Shown: one piece after another, positions 52,475 through 61,466 of the stretch | Numbering within the stretch: position 1 is the stretch's first letter | Layout: the number at the start of each line of letters is the position of its first letter | Source: Acidobacteriota bacterium | GTDB lineage: Bacteria; Acidobacteriota; Thermoanaerobaculia; Thermoanaerobaculales; Sulfomarinibacteraceae | Reading direction: 5' to 3' | DNA length: 61,556 bases | Assembly (NCBI GenBank): GCA_022340665.1 | Contig: JAJDNM010000027.1 | Coordinates: 1 to 61,556 of the forward strand | Notes under the pieces: model-generated | What the model was told of the DNA's origin: nothing | The model's database searches: none | Seen by the model: only the letters and a program-made list of their open reading frames with translations | Position numbers and translations under genes: made by a program

Positions 52475-54148
52475 ATGAAAATCACGCGAATCACCTCGGC
52501 CGCCATCGCTTTCTCTATCATCATCGTGCTCTCCAACCCGATTTCCGCCCCGGGCCAGACAGCCGATCGAGACGCTCTCCGGGATCGCATCGAAGCCCTC
52601 TCGTCCACCCGTGGACCGACGGTGGCAGGCGCCCCCATCGCGGCAATGCCACTGATCTCGGCTATTTACGAATTGCGAGCATACGAGCCGGCGTGGAAGG
52701 ATCCGAAGATGGTCGAGGAGCTTCTCGATCAAGTCGAGGGTTCGGCCTATCACGGACTCAACCCGAGCGACTTTCACGTCCGCCAGATCCGTGAAAGTCT
52801 TGAAGCGGGGGCCCGGAACAGGGACGCGAACTCTCGAGCCGACACCGAGATCCTCTGCACCGACGCCCTGGCCAGGCTGGGCGTCACGCTCAAATTCGGC
52901 AAGCTCGACGCGAAAAGGCTCGACCCGGCCTGGAATTTCGACCGCGAGATCGAATTCGAAGACCCCGTCAAGGTATTCAACGACGCCTTGAACAGCAAGA
53001 GGATCTCGGCAGCTCTCGAGAACGTGGATCCGGACACGGAATTCTACGATCGTCTCCGCCGGGCGCTCGTCAGGTATCGAGATATCGAGCAAAAGGGCGG
53101 ATGGCCGACTGTTTCTGAAGGCCCGGGGCTCAAGTTGGGGGCGAAAGACGAACGGGTGATTTCGCTCAGGAAACGCCTCCGAATGACTGCGGATCTCAAG
53201 GGTGCGGAGCCGGCTGATCCGAACGTCTTTGACGATCACCTGGAAGCCGCAGTCAAGCACTTCCAGACGAGGCACGGCATCGACGCCGACGGCAAAGTCG
53301 GACCCCGCACTCTCGAGGAGCTGAACACCACGGTTGATGCGCGGATCGATCAAATTCGAGCGACCCTCGAGCGATTCCGATGGGTCTTCCGTGAACTTCC
53401 GGAGGATTACGTCATCGTCGACATCGCGGGCTACAACGCTCACCTGGTCAGGCACGAAAGAACAATCTGGAGCACGCGCGTCCAGGTTGGAAAGCCCTAC
53501 CACATGACTCCGGTGTTCAGAGACACGATGCAGTACATCGACTTCAATCCAACCTGGACGATCCCTCCCGGAATTCTGCGCAACGAGACCCTGCCCAGGG
53601 TGCGCAAGGATCCGGAATACCTCAGCCGCAACAACATGAGCGTGGTCACTCATTCGGGCGAGATCATCGATCCGTCAACCGTCGACTGGGCGGCGACGGC
53701 CTCCGGGAAATTCCCGTACATGATCCGTCAGGAACCAGGTCCCGACAATGCGCTCGGCCGGGTCAAGTTCATGTTTCCCAACCAGTACATGGTTTACCTG
53801 CACGACACCCCGAGCAAAGGGCTCTTCGCGCGCACCGAACGCGCCTTCAGCCACGGCTGCATCCGTACGCAGAACCCGTTCGAGCTCGCGACTCTGCTGC
53901 TCGAGGACCAGGGATGGGACCGAGCGCGGGTCGACGAGGTGGTGGATTCGCTGGAGAACACGAGGGTCGATCTCGAGAAACCGATCGCCGTCCTGCTGCT
54001 CTACTGGACCGCCGAGGCCGACGCCGACGGGACCGTTCAATTTCGCAGGGACGTTTACAACCGCGACGCACCGATCATCGAGGGCCTCGACCAGCCTTTC
54101 CGGGTCGACCCACCGGAGGGCCTGCGCGAAGCGATTGAAAAAAGCTGA
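52475..54148 (+). CDS. YcbB-type L,D-transpeptidase
   Basis: A 557-aa exported enzyme. The signal segment (ITRITSAAIAFSIIIVLSNPISA) is followed by a scaffold domain (YELRAYEPAWKDPKMVEELLDQ), a peptidoglycan-binding domain (AVKHFQTRHGIDADGKVGPRTLEELN) and the YkuD catalytic domain with HDTP and SHGCIRTQNPFELA (catalytic Cys462). It should make 3-3 meso-diaminopimelate cross-links or anchor proteins in the periplasm, beta-lactam-insensitive in the E. coli homologue. The start at 52475 is chosen at the signal peptide. The next gene, convergent and 16 bases away, encodes a second YkuD-type domain. Confidence 0.93.
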   Translation: MKITRITSAAIAFSIIIVLSNPISAPGQTADRDALRDRIEALSSTRGPTVAGAPIAAMPLISAIYELRAYEPAWKDPKMVEELLDQVEGSAYHGLNPSDFHVRQIRESLEAGARNRDANSRADTEILCTDALARLGVTLKFGKLDAKRLDPAWNFDREIEFEDPVKVFNDALNSKRISAALENVDPDTEFYDRLRRALVRYRDIEQKGGWPTVSEGPGLKLGAKDERVISLRKRLRMTADLKGAEPADPNVFDDHLEAAVKHFQTRHGIDADGKVGPRTLEELNTTVDARIDQIRATLERFRWVFRELPEDYVIVDIAGYNAHLVRHERTIWSTRVQVGKPYHMTPVFRDTMQYIDFNPTWTIPPGILRNETLPRVRKDPEYLSRNNMSVVTHSGEIIDPSTVDWAATASGKFPYMIRQEPGPDNALGRVKFMFPNQYMVYLHDTPSKGLFARTERAFSHGCIRTQNPFELATLLLEDQGWDRARVDEVVDSLENTRVDLEKPIAVLLLYWTAEADADGTVQFRRDVYNRDAPIIEGLDQPFRVDPPEGLREAIEKS

Positions 54149-54164
54149 TCCACAGCGTCCGGGT

Positions 54165-54824
54165 TCACTCGTCGTCGAGGAACTCGGACTCTCCGAGCCA
54201 CTCGTCGTGCGGGTAGTAGATCCAAAGCACCGACCCGTCCTTGATGGCGTCGATGAGAATTCTCGAGATCGCAGGCCGGACTGCAGGGCATCCCCAACTT
54301 CGACCGACAAGGCGGTCATCGGCACGACCCTCGGACACGTAGGAGGCGCCGTGGATCACGATCAGACGCTCCCGGGCGTTGTCATTGATACCCTTCTCGA
54401 GGCCATCGAGCCGGAGCGAGTAGCCGTGGCGACCGTAATAGGTCTCGGCGGTCACGAACAGACCGAGGCTCGATTTGAGAGTGCCTTTCTCGTTGGAAAA
54501 GGTCAGGGCCTCCTCCATCGTGCCGCCCGACCCCCTCGGTTTGCCCATGCCGTGCGCCACCCACTCCTGGTACAGCACGCGGCCCGCGTTCATGTCGATC
54601 ACCCACAACCTCTGTTGATAGGAGGGGAGCTCGTAGTCGATGATCGTCAGGATTTCCCGACGGACGTGACCGCCTTCCTGCGCCTGTTCGTAGGCCCCCA
54701 GCGCCAACTCGAGCACCTCGGGACGGAGGTTGCCCGCGTGCTCGAGAATGGATTTCGGCTCGATAGCCGCAACTGGGGCGCTCATCAAAACGCAGATCGT
54801 GAGCATCAGAGAGGTTCTCATCAT
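54165..54824 (-). CDS. Secreted murein L,D-transpeptidase catalytic-domain protein (YkuD_2 type)
   Basis: A 219-aa protein with a signal peptide (TSLMLTICVLMSAPVAA). The middle and end match the YkuD_2 group: FVTAETYYGRHGYSLRLDGLEKGIND, the His in VIHGASYV (His158) and GRSWGCPAV (Cys179). It lacks peptidoglycan-binding repeats. Function is inferred as cell-wall cross-linking or editing. The first of two tandem ATGs is used. It is convergent with the YcbB-type gene. Confidence 0.88.
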   Translation of the reverse strand: MMRTSLMLTICVLMSAPVAAIEPKSILEHAGNLRPEVLELALGAYEQAQEGGHVRREILTIIDYELPSYQQRLWVIDMNAGRVLYQEWVAHGMGKPRGSGGTMEEALTFSNEKGTLKSSLGLFVTAETYYGRHGYSLRLDGLEKGINDNARERLIVIHGASYVSEGRADDRLVGRSWGCPAVRPAISRILIDAIKDGSVLWIYYPHDEWLGESEFLDDE

Positions 54825-54951
54825 CGCCCGGCCACGAATTGTAGCTCACACATTTCTCACCCAGAGAACCAGATTCCCGCTCGGGCACGCGCCCGACGGA
54901 CCGTTATTTTCGCTCGGTTCTGGCCGGACCCTTCCCGCCAACCGGTTGCCA

Positions 54952-55518
54952 TCAGTCGTCGTCAGGTGACATCTCGAGCAGCTCTACGACTTCGGTGTGA
55001 CCATTCCTCTTGGCGAAGGACAAAGCGGTGTCGCCATCTTGGTCTTCGAGATTCCGATCCGCGCCGTGGACCAGGAGAAGGCGCACGATGTCCAGGAGAC
55101 CTTCCGCCGCCGCGGTCATCAAAGGCGTGAAACCTTCCAGAGTGCCCTGGACGTTCACGCCGGCTCCCTGTTGCAAAAGGAGTTCGACCGTCTCTGCAAA
55201 GGGTCCGCTCGAGGCATACATTAGCGCCGTCCGGCCGTTGCCGTCTTTGGCGTCAATCGCGGCACCCGCGTCGAGGAGAAATTCGACCACCGGGAAATGC
55301 CCGTTGAACGAGGCGAACATCAGTGGCGTGCGCCTCTCGGCGTCGATCGCGTCGACTGATGTTCCGTCCGCCACAAGCCGTCGTACAGTGTCCAGTTCTC
55401 CGACGTATGCGGCCTCCATGAGGGTCTGCTCCTCCGGAGTCAGCTGTACCGGAGCCTGTGCCACGAGGGGAGTGCACATACTCCACAGCACTACAAAAAA
55501 ACCGGCTATGGATTTCAT
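54952..55518 (-). CDS. Secreted ankyrin-repeat protein
   Basis: A 188-aa protein with a signal peptide (SIAGFFVVLWSMCTPLVAQA) and four to five ankyrin repeats (LMEAAYVGELDTVRRLVADG, RTPLMFASFNGHFPVVEFLL, RTALMYASSGPFAETVELLL, FTPLMTAAAEGLLDIVRLLL, DTALSFAKRNGHTEVVELLE). Such proteins bind other proteins in the periplasm; some periplasmic ankyrins protect or assist catalases or other enzymes. The partner is unknown. It stands alone with short spacers. Confidence 0.92.
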   Translation of the reverse strand: MKSIAGFFVVLWSMCTPLVAQAPVQLTPEEQTLMEAAYVGELDTVRRLVADGTSVDAIDAERRTPLMFASFNGHFPVVEFLLDAGAAIDAKDGNGRTALMYASSGPFAETVELLLQQGAGVNVQGTLEGFTPLMTAAAEGLLDIVRLLLVHGADRNLEDQDGDTALSFAKRNGHTEVVELLEMSPDDD

Positions 55519-55666
55519 GACCCCTACCTTAACCCGAATATCACACCCGCTTTAGTCGCCTGGCTGGGAAAATGGTGGAAACGTGGTGTCTGCATCCTGA
55601 GGCGCGGGCGAGTCACAACCCTCGCAGATCGCCCGTGACTCATGACGTCCGGCTTGATACCGGACT

Positions 55667-56743
55667 TCACACCCAGCGGTAGACCACCGAGTTGATGTTC
55701 ATGCCGGCTCCGACTGATGCCAGGACCACGGCATCGCCCGGATCAACCCGCTGACCATCCATTTCTCCGCGTGCCACCATATCGACCAGCGTCGGCACGG
55801 TCGCAACCGACGAGTTGCCCAACCACGATATGCTCATCGGCATGATCCCCTCGGGGATCTCTCTGACCTCGTAGAGCTTGAACAGGCGCTTGAGGATCGC
55901 GTCGTCCATCTTGGCGTTCGCCTGATGAAGAAAGACCTTTTTGACATTTTCCAGGCTCAACCCAGCGCGGTCGAGACTCTTCTTGACCACCCCCGGCACA
56001 TTGGAAAGGGCGTAGTTGTAGAGCTTGCGGCCATACATCTTGAGGTAGAGGGTCTCGTCTGCGTTACTACGATCGTACGACTCCCCCATCCACAGCAGGC
56101 GCGCGTGATCGATCGTGTCCGAGCGCGCCGCGTGAGCGAGAATGCCAATTTCATTTTCCGTCTCGTGGACCTCGAGCACCGTCGCCCCGGCGCCATCCGA
56201 ATAGATCATGCTGTCTCGATCGTGGGGATCGGAAATGCGGGACAGGGTTTCCCCACCGATCACCAAGGCACGAGATGCGTCACCCGATCTCAGAAAATAG
56301 TCCGCTTGAATGACGCCTTGAACCCAGCCGGGACACCCGAAGGGCAGATCGTAGGCGATGCACTCGGGGTTGGCGATCCCGAGATGCTGCTTGACCCGCG
56401 CGGCCAGACTGGGACAGAAGTCGCAGCGACGGTTGGCTGCAAGGACATCACCGAAATTGTGGGCAAAAATGATGTAATCCAGAGACTCGGGATCGATCCC
56501 GGCGGCTTGAATCGCCTTCTCGGAAGCCAGAGTACCGAGGTCCGAAGCGACTTGATCGTCCTCCGCATATCGGCGCTCGGCTATCTCCGTGATCTCCTCG
56601 AATTTTTCGACTGTCCTGTTATTGTCAGCCCTGTCGATCGGCTGGTCGTAATCGATGAAGAATCGGTTGTCGAGGAACTCGTCGTTGCTCACCCGTCTTT
56701 GCGGAATGTAGCTCCCCGTTCCCGCGATCACTGTTCGGCGCAT
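55667..56743 (-). CDS. 3-oxoacyl-ACP synthase III family protein (KAS III/FabH-like)
   Basis: A 358-aa thiolase-fold condensing enzyme. The catalytic triad is visible: Cys137 in LPFGCPGW, His273 in FLHQANAKM and Asn310 in WLGNSSVAT; SVGAGMNINSVVYRW closes the fold. It is about 40 residues longer than typical FabH, with an N-terminal insert (residues 25-60) found in a group often called KAS III that includes non-housekeeping enzymes. It could start fatty-acid chains or make a secondary lipid. GGGAGGAAAG precedes the ATG. No fab operon is nearby. Confidence 0.9.
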   Translation of the reverse strand: MRRTVIAGTGSYIPQRRVSNDEFLDNRFFIDYDQPIDRADNNRTVEKFEEITEIAERRYAEDDQVASDLGTLASEKAIQAAGIDPESLDYIIFAHNFGDVLAANRRCDFCPSLAARVKQHLGIANPECIAYDLPFGCPGWVQGVIQADYFLRSGDASRALVIGGETLSRISDPHDRDSMIYSDGAGATVLEVHETENEIGILAHAARSDTIDHARLLWMGESYDRSNADETLYLKMYGRKLYNYALSNVPGVVKKSLDRAGLSLENVKKVFLHQANAKMDDAILKRLFKLYEVREIPEGIMPMSISWLGNSSVATVPTLVDMVARGEMDGQRVDPGDAVVLASVGAGMNINSVVYRWV

Positions 56744-57012
56744 CTTTCCTCCCCGCCTGCCGCCCCCGCTCGATCCACTCGGTCAACGCGGGCCACAGCA
56801 GGGCGACAGCGTACCGTTTTCAGCGCCGGCGTCAATGGCACATGGCATCCTTCATCGTCGCCACCTCGATGACACCAACCGAAACCATCGTCATTCACAT
56901 TCCGTTTCCCATCGACTCGGGTGCGGATACTGTCACCGCTAACCCCGGGCCGAACCGTTCTCGGGAAAGACCTTTGGCAGAGCGTTCCAGCCGACCCTGA
57001 TAGGATTCGGCC

Positions 57013-58752
57013 GTGGCGCGAGAAAAGACTCCAGCACCAAAACCATCGCACTGGCCGATCAAGGTTGCGGCGATCGGTTTCTTCCTGGCCGAGATCGCCG
57101 TCCTCCGAGGAGCGGCAAGCCCATTCCGTCTCCCCAAGGACGCGATCGTGTTGGCGACCCTGGTCATCACCTGCGCGATCGCGGTCTGGGCTGCATCGCG
57201 GCGCAGAACCATAACCCTCCCGACAGGGCGGATCGCGGGCATTTTCGCGGCTCTCCCGATCCTGCAAGCGATTTCCGCCTTGTGGAGCGCGAGCCCACTG
57301 AGGGCCCTTGAATCTGCAGCGTTCACGGCGATTTGGGTCGTTGGACTGTTCTGGGCTACAACGATTGGGTCCGATGGGAGAAGCAAGCTCGCGATGGTCG
57401 CCGCCAGCGGCGTCATCGTCTCCGCGGCTGTCATGATGCTCCAGATCGGTGGCGTCCACGTGTTTCGGCTCGCAGGAGAGTCGGCGAAAGGCAGGGTAAG
57501 CAACACGGGACTCACCGGAAACCCGTCGGATCTCGCCATGGCCGCTGTCCTCCTCCTGCCCCTCATTCTCGCCGGATGGGAGAAGCCGTCACGTTCGTGG
57601 CTTCGGGCTGCCTTCGCGTTGATTCTTGCGATGGCGACGCTGCTCACCAGGAGCCTGTCAGGAATCGCGGCTCTGGTTCTTCTGGTCTTTGTGTGGCTGT
57701 ACCAACAGAGGTCGAAACGGTTGTGGATCTCGGCGACCGCCATCCTCACCGCCCTGCTGATCCTGGCACTTGCGACCGGCCTCGGCAGTCGTATCACCGA
57801 GGTTGTCTATCAAATCAGAACAGGCAAGTGGTACGAGCTCTTTTCAGCCCGTGGAGACGGCTGGACTGCCGCCGCCGAAATGGTGCGAGCACGTCCGCTC
57901 ACAGGCGTCGGCGCAGCCAACTACGACCACCTCTACTATCCGAGCCGTCTGAGCTGGTTCGACCGCCACGGGGGGGTCGGCAAACGCGGGCAACTCGCTT
58001 CCCACTTCAGCTGGGCTCACAGCGACCCGCTGCAGCTCACAGCGGAACTCGGTGTGGTTGGTCTGATCTGGCTTCTTTTCCTGGCGGCCGTCCTGGTCAA
58101 ACAGCGCGAACGGGCGGGTCCGGCGCTCGCTTTGGGAGCGGCCGCCCTTACTCCGCTCGCCCTCCTGCACTATCCGACGCACCTTGCGGTCGGTCTCGTA
58201 CCCATCGCCCTCATTTCAGCAGAAGTCGTTGCCTCGATTGGGGCCGTACGGACGGTGGAGTGGCGGACGGGACGCATGCCGGCGGTAGCTGCGCTGAGTA
58301 TCGTCGCGCTGGTAGTCTCAGGATGGCAAATCCAACGGGTGGCCGCTGATGTTTGGAAGGGAAGCCTCGAGTCCATCTTGGAGGCTTCCCGAACCGCTCC
58401 CTTGAACATTCGGACCCAGCGGTCTGCTGCAGTCGAGGCGTCCATTCTCGGGCGGATAGACCGCATGCCCCGCAACGCCCCCGAACTCTGGCGGACTGTC
58501 GGGCGGGCCAGGTACATGAGGAGCGACTACGCAGGTTCCGAAACAGCCTTTCGTGAAGCGTTCAAGGGTTGGCCGCACGAGGATGCGGATTTTTATCTCG
58601 GCCTTTCGCTCGTCGCCCAGGGACGGCGCAACGAGGGTATTCAACACCTCGCCCGCGTGTGCCGCACCAATCCGACGCTTGTCCGATTGATCCGAGATCG
58701 TGACCTGCGCCGCTCTGTGGAAGACGTACTCGAAGCCTATCGCGCACAGTGA
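57013..58752 (+). CDS. O-antigen ligase/polymerase-like membrane protein with C-terminal TPR-like region
   Basis: A 579-aa protein with a GTG start and about ten membrane spans. The Wzy_C signature lies around residues 270-340 (EMVRARPLTGVGAANYDHLYY, then a long periplasmic loop with HSDPLQLTAELGVVGLIWLL). The last 110 residues are soluble and helical (YAGSETAFREAFKGWPHEDADFYLGLSLVAQG), resembling TPR repeats. Such proteins transfer or polymerise lipid-linked glycans on the periplasmic side. It may act with the glycan operon at 44.8-49.1 kb, though the distance is 8 kb (inference). Confidence 0.85.
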   Translation: MAREKTPAPKPSHWPIKVAAIGFFLAEIAVLRGAASPFRLPKDAIVLATLVITCAIAVWAASRRRTITLPTGRIAGIFAALPILQAISALWSASPLRALESAAFTAIWVVGLFWATTIGSDGRSKLAMVAASGVIVSAAVMMLQIGGVHVFRLAGESAKGRVSNTGLTGNPSDLAMAAVLLLPLILAGWEKPSRSWLRAAFALILAMATLLTRSLSGIAALVLLVFVWLYQQRSKRLWISATAILTALLILALATGLGSRITEVVYQIRTGKWYELFSARGDGWTAAAEMVRARPLTGVGAANYDHLYYPSRLSWFDRHGGVGKRGQLASHFSWAHSDPLQLTAELGVVGLIWLLFLAAVLVKQRERAGPALALGAAALTPLALLHYPTHLAVGLVPIALISAEVVASIGAVRTVEWRTGRMPAVAALSIVALVVSGWQIQRVAADVWKGSLESILEASRTAPLNIRTQRSAAVEASILGRIDRMPRNAPELWRTVGRARYMRSDYAGSETAFREAFKGWPHEDADFYLGLSLVAQGRRNEGIQHLARVCRTNPTLVRLIRDRDLRRSVEDVLEAYRAQ

Positions 58753-58804
58753 GGAGTTTTCGTCCAATCCGAACGGGATCGGGAGTCAGGAGATCTGGGG
58801 AGGC

Positions 58805-58843
58805 AAATTCGAAATCCGAAATCCGAAACGTGCGGGCGGGCGG
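58805..58843. repeat. Heptad repeat arm (AAATCCG type)
   Basis: Period-7 units AAATTCG, AAATCCG, AAATCCG, AAACGTG lead into GCGGGCGGGCGG. The arm-plus-core layout matches other copies of the family; the opposite arm is not clear. It lies between the O-antigen-ligase-like gene and the convergent cysteine-protein gene. Confidence 0.65.
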
Positions 58844-58951
58844 ATGAACGAAGCCCCCCGGACAAGGGTACCGAGGGGCCAGCGGAAGGAAGGAGGAGCT
58901 TCCGCACTCGTTCTCTCATTTGCTGACAAGAATACTGAGGTTACGCGATGC

Positions 58952-59791
58952 TCACCTCGATTTCTGTGCTGCAATCCGATTTCGCTCGCATTGATCCTGG
59001 CTGACGAAGCTGTTCGGCCACTCGAATCGGCAGGCGTTGCGAATCATGTTGAATGACTCGACATCGAGCCCGGCGCCCGGTCCTGTCCGACCGCGCATTG
59101 CGTCCAATGCGGCCCGCTCCCGCGCAACGCAGTCGCCGTAGCCCTGCGATCCCGAGGCGTACTGCCTCCCGCAGGTCGAGCTGATGATCCGATCGGCGTC
59201 GATCGGATTGATCATCGCCGGAGTGGATTCGGCCGCATCGCGACGTGCGGCCGCGCCGATCTCCGTCCGTGCTTCCTCGAGCAGGCGGAGGGCCTGTTCG
59301 CAGAGCGTCCTCCCCTGCGAGAAGACCGGACGATCGCTCGCGATAGCCGATCTCAGGATCTCGAGAGCTGATAGAGCGGTATTCGCGCCCTGCTGCGCCT
59401 TCTCGTACGACTCCACATAGCGACCGTCTGGCACGACCGATTCGAGTTTGAACTGGGCGCTCTCGAGCCGCTGCCCGACTGATGCGACCTGCATGCGCCA
59501 CTCGTCTCGGTAGAACAAAGACCCGTCTCGGGTTTCGTTGAAGAGAGCATACAGTGCACGGGTTTCAACCAGGCAGTCGTTGACTGCATCGTTCAGCTGA
59601 TCCACCCCGGAGGCTGGGACCGATGTCTTGCGTGCCCGACCGATGGCATGGCGATCGATCACCACCGCCTCTCCGGCCGGACGGTTGAGCTTGATCGAAC
59701 CCGCGACATCGCCCAGGCTCTGTTGAGCCTCAGACGAGGAGGCCGTCATCACGAATGCAGCCAGCAAGCTGACCAACAGTGACTTCCTCAC
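58952..59791 (-). CDS. Secreted protein of unknown function with two C-x13-C repeats
   Basis: A 279-aa protein with a GTG start behind GGAGG and a signal peptide (RKSLLVSLLAAFVMTASSSEA). The middle is helical and Ala/Glu/Arg-rich. The C-terminus has two similar blocks, each an Ile/Cys start and a C-x13-C pair: STCGRQYASGSQGYGDCV and NACRFEWPNSFVSQDQC, about 43 residues apart. I do not recognise the family. The paired cysteines suggest disulfide-stabilised small repeats. It is followed on the same strand 31 bases away from the end of the reductive dehalogenase-like gene, so the two may be co-transcribed. Confidence 0.75.
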   Translation of the reverse strand: MRKSLLVSLLAAFVMTASSSEAQQSLGDVAGSIKLNRPAGEAVVIDRHAIGRARKTSVPASGVDQLNDAVNDCLVETRALYALFNETRDGSLFYRDEWRMQVASVGQRLESAQFKLESVVPDGRYVESYEKAQQGANTALSALEILRSAIASDRPVFSQGRTLCEQALRLLEEARTEIGAAARRDAAESTPAMINPIDADRIISSTCGRQYASGSQGYGDCVARERAALDAMRGRTGPGAGLDVESFNMIRNACRFEWPNSFVSQDQCERNRIAAQKSR

Positions 59792-59822
59792 GGGGCACCT
59801 CCAGAAATTATCGTAAGCTGGC

Positions 59823-61169
59823 TCATCTCTCGATTTTATCAATACTTGGGGGCCGCTTGCCGTAGAAAAGATCGTCGAGCCACAGCATGGTTCGCCGAGC
59901 GACGGCAGATCTCCCGACGAAAGTCCGGACCAGGTTGTGGGCAAAAGTGTCGGGGTGTGAGTACGGACAGACCCGCACACAGGTTGCACAATCAGTGCCG
60001 ACGACATTCCAGTAACGAAAGCAGCTGTCGGCGTCGATCGCCCAGCGCAGCCCATCGTCGATCGGCGTTCGATCTCCGCTGGGAATTGCGCCCACCGGGC
60101 AGTTGGCGGCGCATTTTCTACAGATCAGACAGAACTCGATCAGCGACAGGTTATCGCCCGGGGTGTCAGCCACCAACGGCAGGTCGGTCGTCACAACGCC
60201 CAACCGAACCCTGGGGCCGAGCCGGGGAGTCATCAACAAACCCACGCGTCCGATCTCACCCAGGCCTGCATCGCGAGCGACCAGCGGTGCGATGACCCGA
60301 TAGTTCCCGTCGATGTGGGCTCGGGCCGGATATCCGAGTCGACGAATCCAGCTCGCGAGGATCAGGGCGATCTTCGCACCCTCCACGTACTGCCTGGCCG
60401 ACTCTTCGACAACCGGAGCCTCCGGTGCAAAAGAAACCCGGCTGTGATCCATCTCTACCGTGAACGCGACCGCCCACCGATGCTCCATTTCAATCTTCTC
60501 GCCGTATCCACCGGTCCCGCGACCGACGTGCGAATAGACGTGGTTTGGGCGCAGTTCGGCAACCCCAACGTCCACAGCGCCGTACGAGCGAGCGAGGTCC
60601 TTGATCTTTGTTGACCAGACCTCGGGAGATCGTTCGATCCTTCGGCGGGCGACCTCGCCGTCGACGTGCTCTCTCACCGCCTCCGTCAGATCGAAGCACG
60701 CCTCCGCGGCGGCGAAAGTCAGCGGTTCGGCGAGGCTGGCTTCCCTGGACAGGAGGCCGGGTAGTGACCGGGTGAGGTCATCGCCGGATTTGTTCTCCGG
60801 CCGCATCGCGTAGTACGACTGGTACTCGGGACTCCCCTCGCGCAGTCGGCCGCGGGAAAACAGAATGTCCCGCTCATCAACTCTCCGCGAAGGACATCCG
60901 CCCGGCGTCAGCCGCGCGCTCGAGGGCACGAGCAAAGCGACCGAGGCGACGACAAGCACCACAACCAAGAAGCCCGCTGCGACGGCAGGAATTGGGCTCG
61001 GCAACAGCGCTACGATCATCACCGAAATCGAGCACAGCAACGCGAGCAGGAGGGCAACCTTCGCGGCCCGTCGCTCGGACTCTCTGACAGATACCAGAGC
61101 GAATGCGGTGAAGCCAATCAGCGCCAGCGAGGCTGCTATCAACAGGAAAAGCGGGGCGACCTCATCCAC
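59823..61169 (-). CDS. Membrane-anchored reductive dehalogenase-like iron-sulfur protein
   Basis: A 448-aa protein with a GTG start. Three hydrophobic helices occupy residues 1-80, with no Tat signal. The cytosolic or periplasmic domain then carries RdhA features: CLICRKCAANCPVGAI (Cys 347, 350, 353, 357) and CFRYWNVVGTDCATCVRVCPYSHP (Cys 383, 394, 397, 401). The C-x-x-W-x-x-x-G-x-x-C-x-x-C spacing is closer to reductive dehalogenases than to epoxyqueuosine reductase (QueG). GEIGRVGLLMTPRLGPRVRLGVVTTDLPL is the corrinoid-domain segment shared by both. No rdhB anchor gene is adjacent; the N-terminal helices may replace it. The substrate is unknown. Confidence 0.8.
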   Translation of the reverse strand: MDEVAPLFLLIAASLALIGFTAFALVSVRESERRAAKVALLLALLCSISVMIVALLPSPIPAVAAGFLVVVLVVASVALLVPSSARLTPGGCPSRRVDERDILFSRGRLREGSPEYQSYYAMRPENKSGDDLTRSLPGLLSREASLAEPLTFAAAEACFDLTEAVREHVDGEVARRRIERSPEVWSTKIKDLARSYGAVDVGVAELRPNHVYSHVGRGTGGYGEKIEMEHRWAVAFTVEMDHSRVSFAPEAPVVEESARQYVEGAKIALILASWIRRLGYPARAHIDGNYRVIAPLVARDAGLGEIGRVGLLMTPRLGPRVRLGVVTTDLPLVADTPGDNLSLIEFCLICRKCAANCPVGAIPSGDRTPIDDGLRWAIDADSCFRYWNVVGTDCATCVRVCPYSHPDTFAHNLVRTFVGRSAVARRTMLWLDDLFYGKRPPSIDKIER

Positions 61170-61238
61170 CCTCCAACCCTACCAGAAGGGACCTCGTCGA
61201 TACCGACGTTTCAGTTCGATTTTCCGATCGGCAGTTCT

Positions 61239-61466
61239 TCAGGAAGCGATCTCTTTTGCCGCGAGCTCCACCGCCTGGTAACGAATCCCGCTGTCCCCCG
61301 CGAACGGAAGAGTGTGGTCGTGATCATTGAACAGGATCTCGGCCGGAATCCCGCCTGGATACGCCTTGCAACGGGTACCGTCAGGGCTGCGATGGGCGCA
61401 GAAGGTACACTGACTGACCACCAGATCCCCCGGATTCCCGACAATCGTGAATTTCACTGGAGCCAT
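61239..61466 (-). CDS. Small cysteine-containing protein of unknown function
   Basis: A 75-aa protein behind a strong AGGAGGT site. Three cysteines (C20, C23, C33) and the segment AYPGGIPAEILFNDHDHTLP followed by GDSGIRYQAV recall a widespread family of small uncharacterised bacterial proteins with C-x2-C...C and a GIPxxI motif. A metal site is possible but only three cysteines are present; the histidines near residues 49-51 could complete it. Function unknown. Confidence 0.75.
   Translation of the reverse strand: MAPVKFTIVGNPGDLVVSQCTFCAHRSPDGTRCKAYPGGIPAEILFNDHDHTLPFAGDSGIRYQAVELAAKEIAS

Noticed and set aside
56895-57797. Minus-strand open frame of 300 codons opposite the O-antigen-ligase-like gene
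   Set aside because: The plus-strand frame has membrane helices and a Wzy_C signature. The minus-strand translation is rich in Arg, Ala and Ser without domains, as in a mirror frame.
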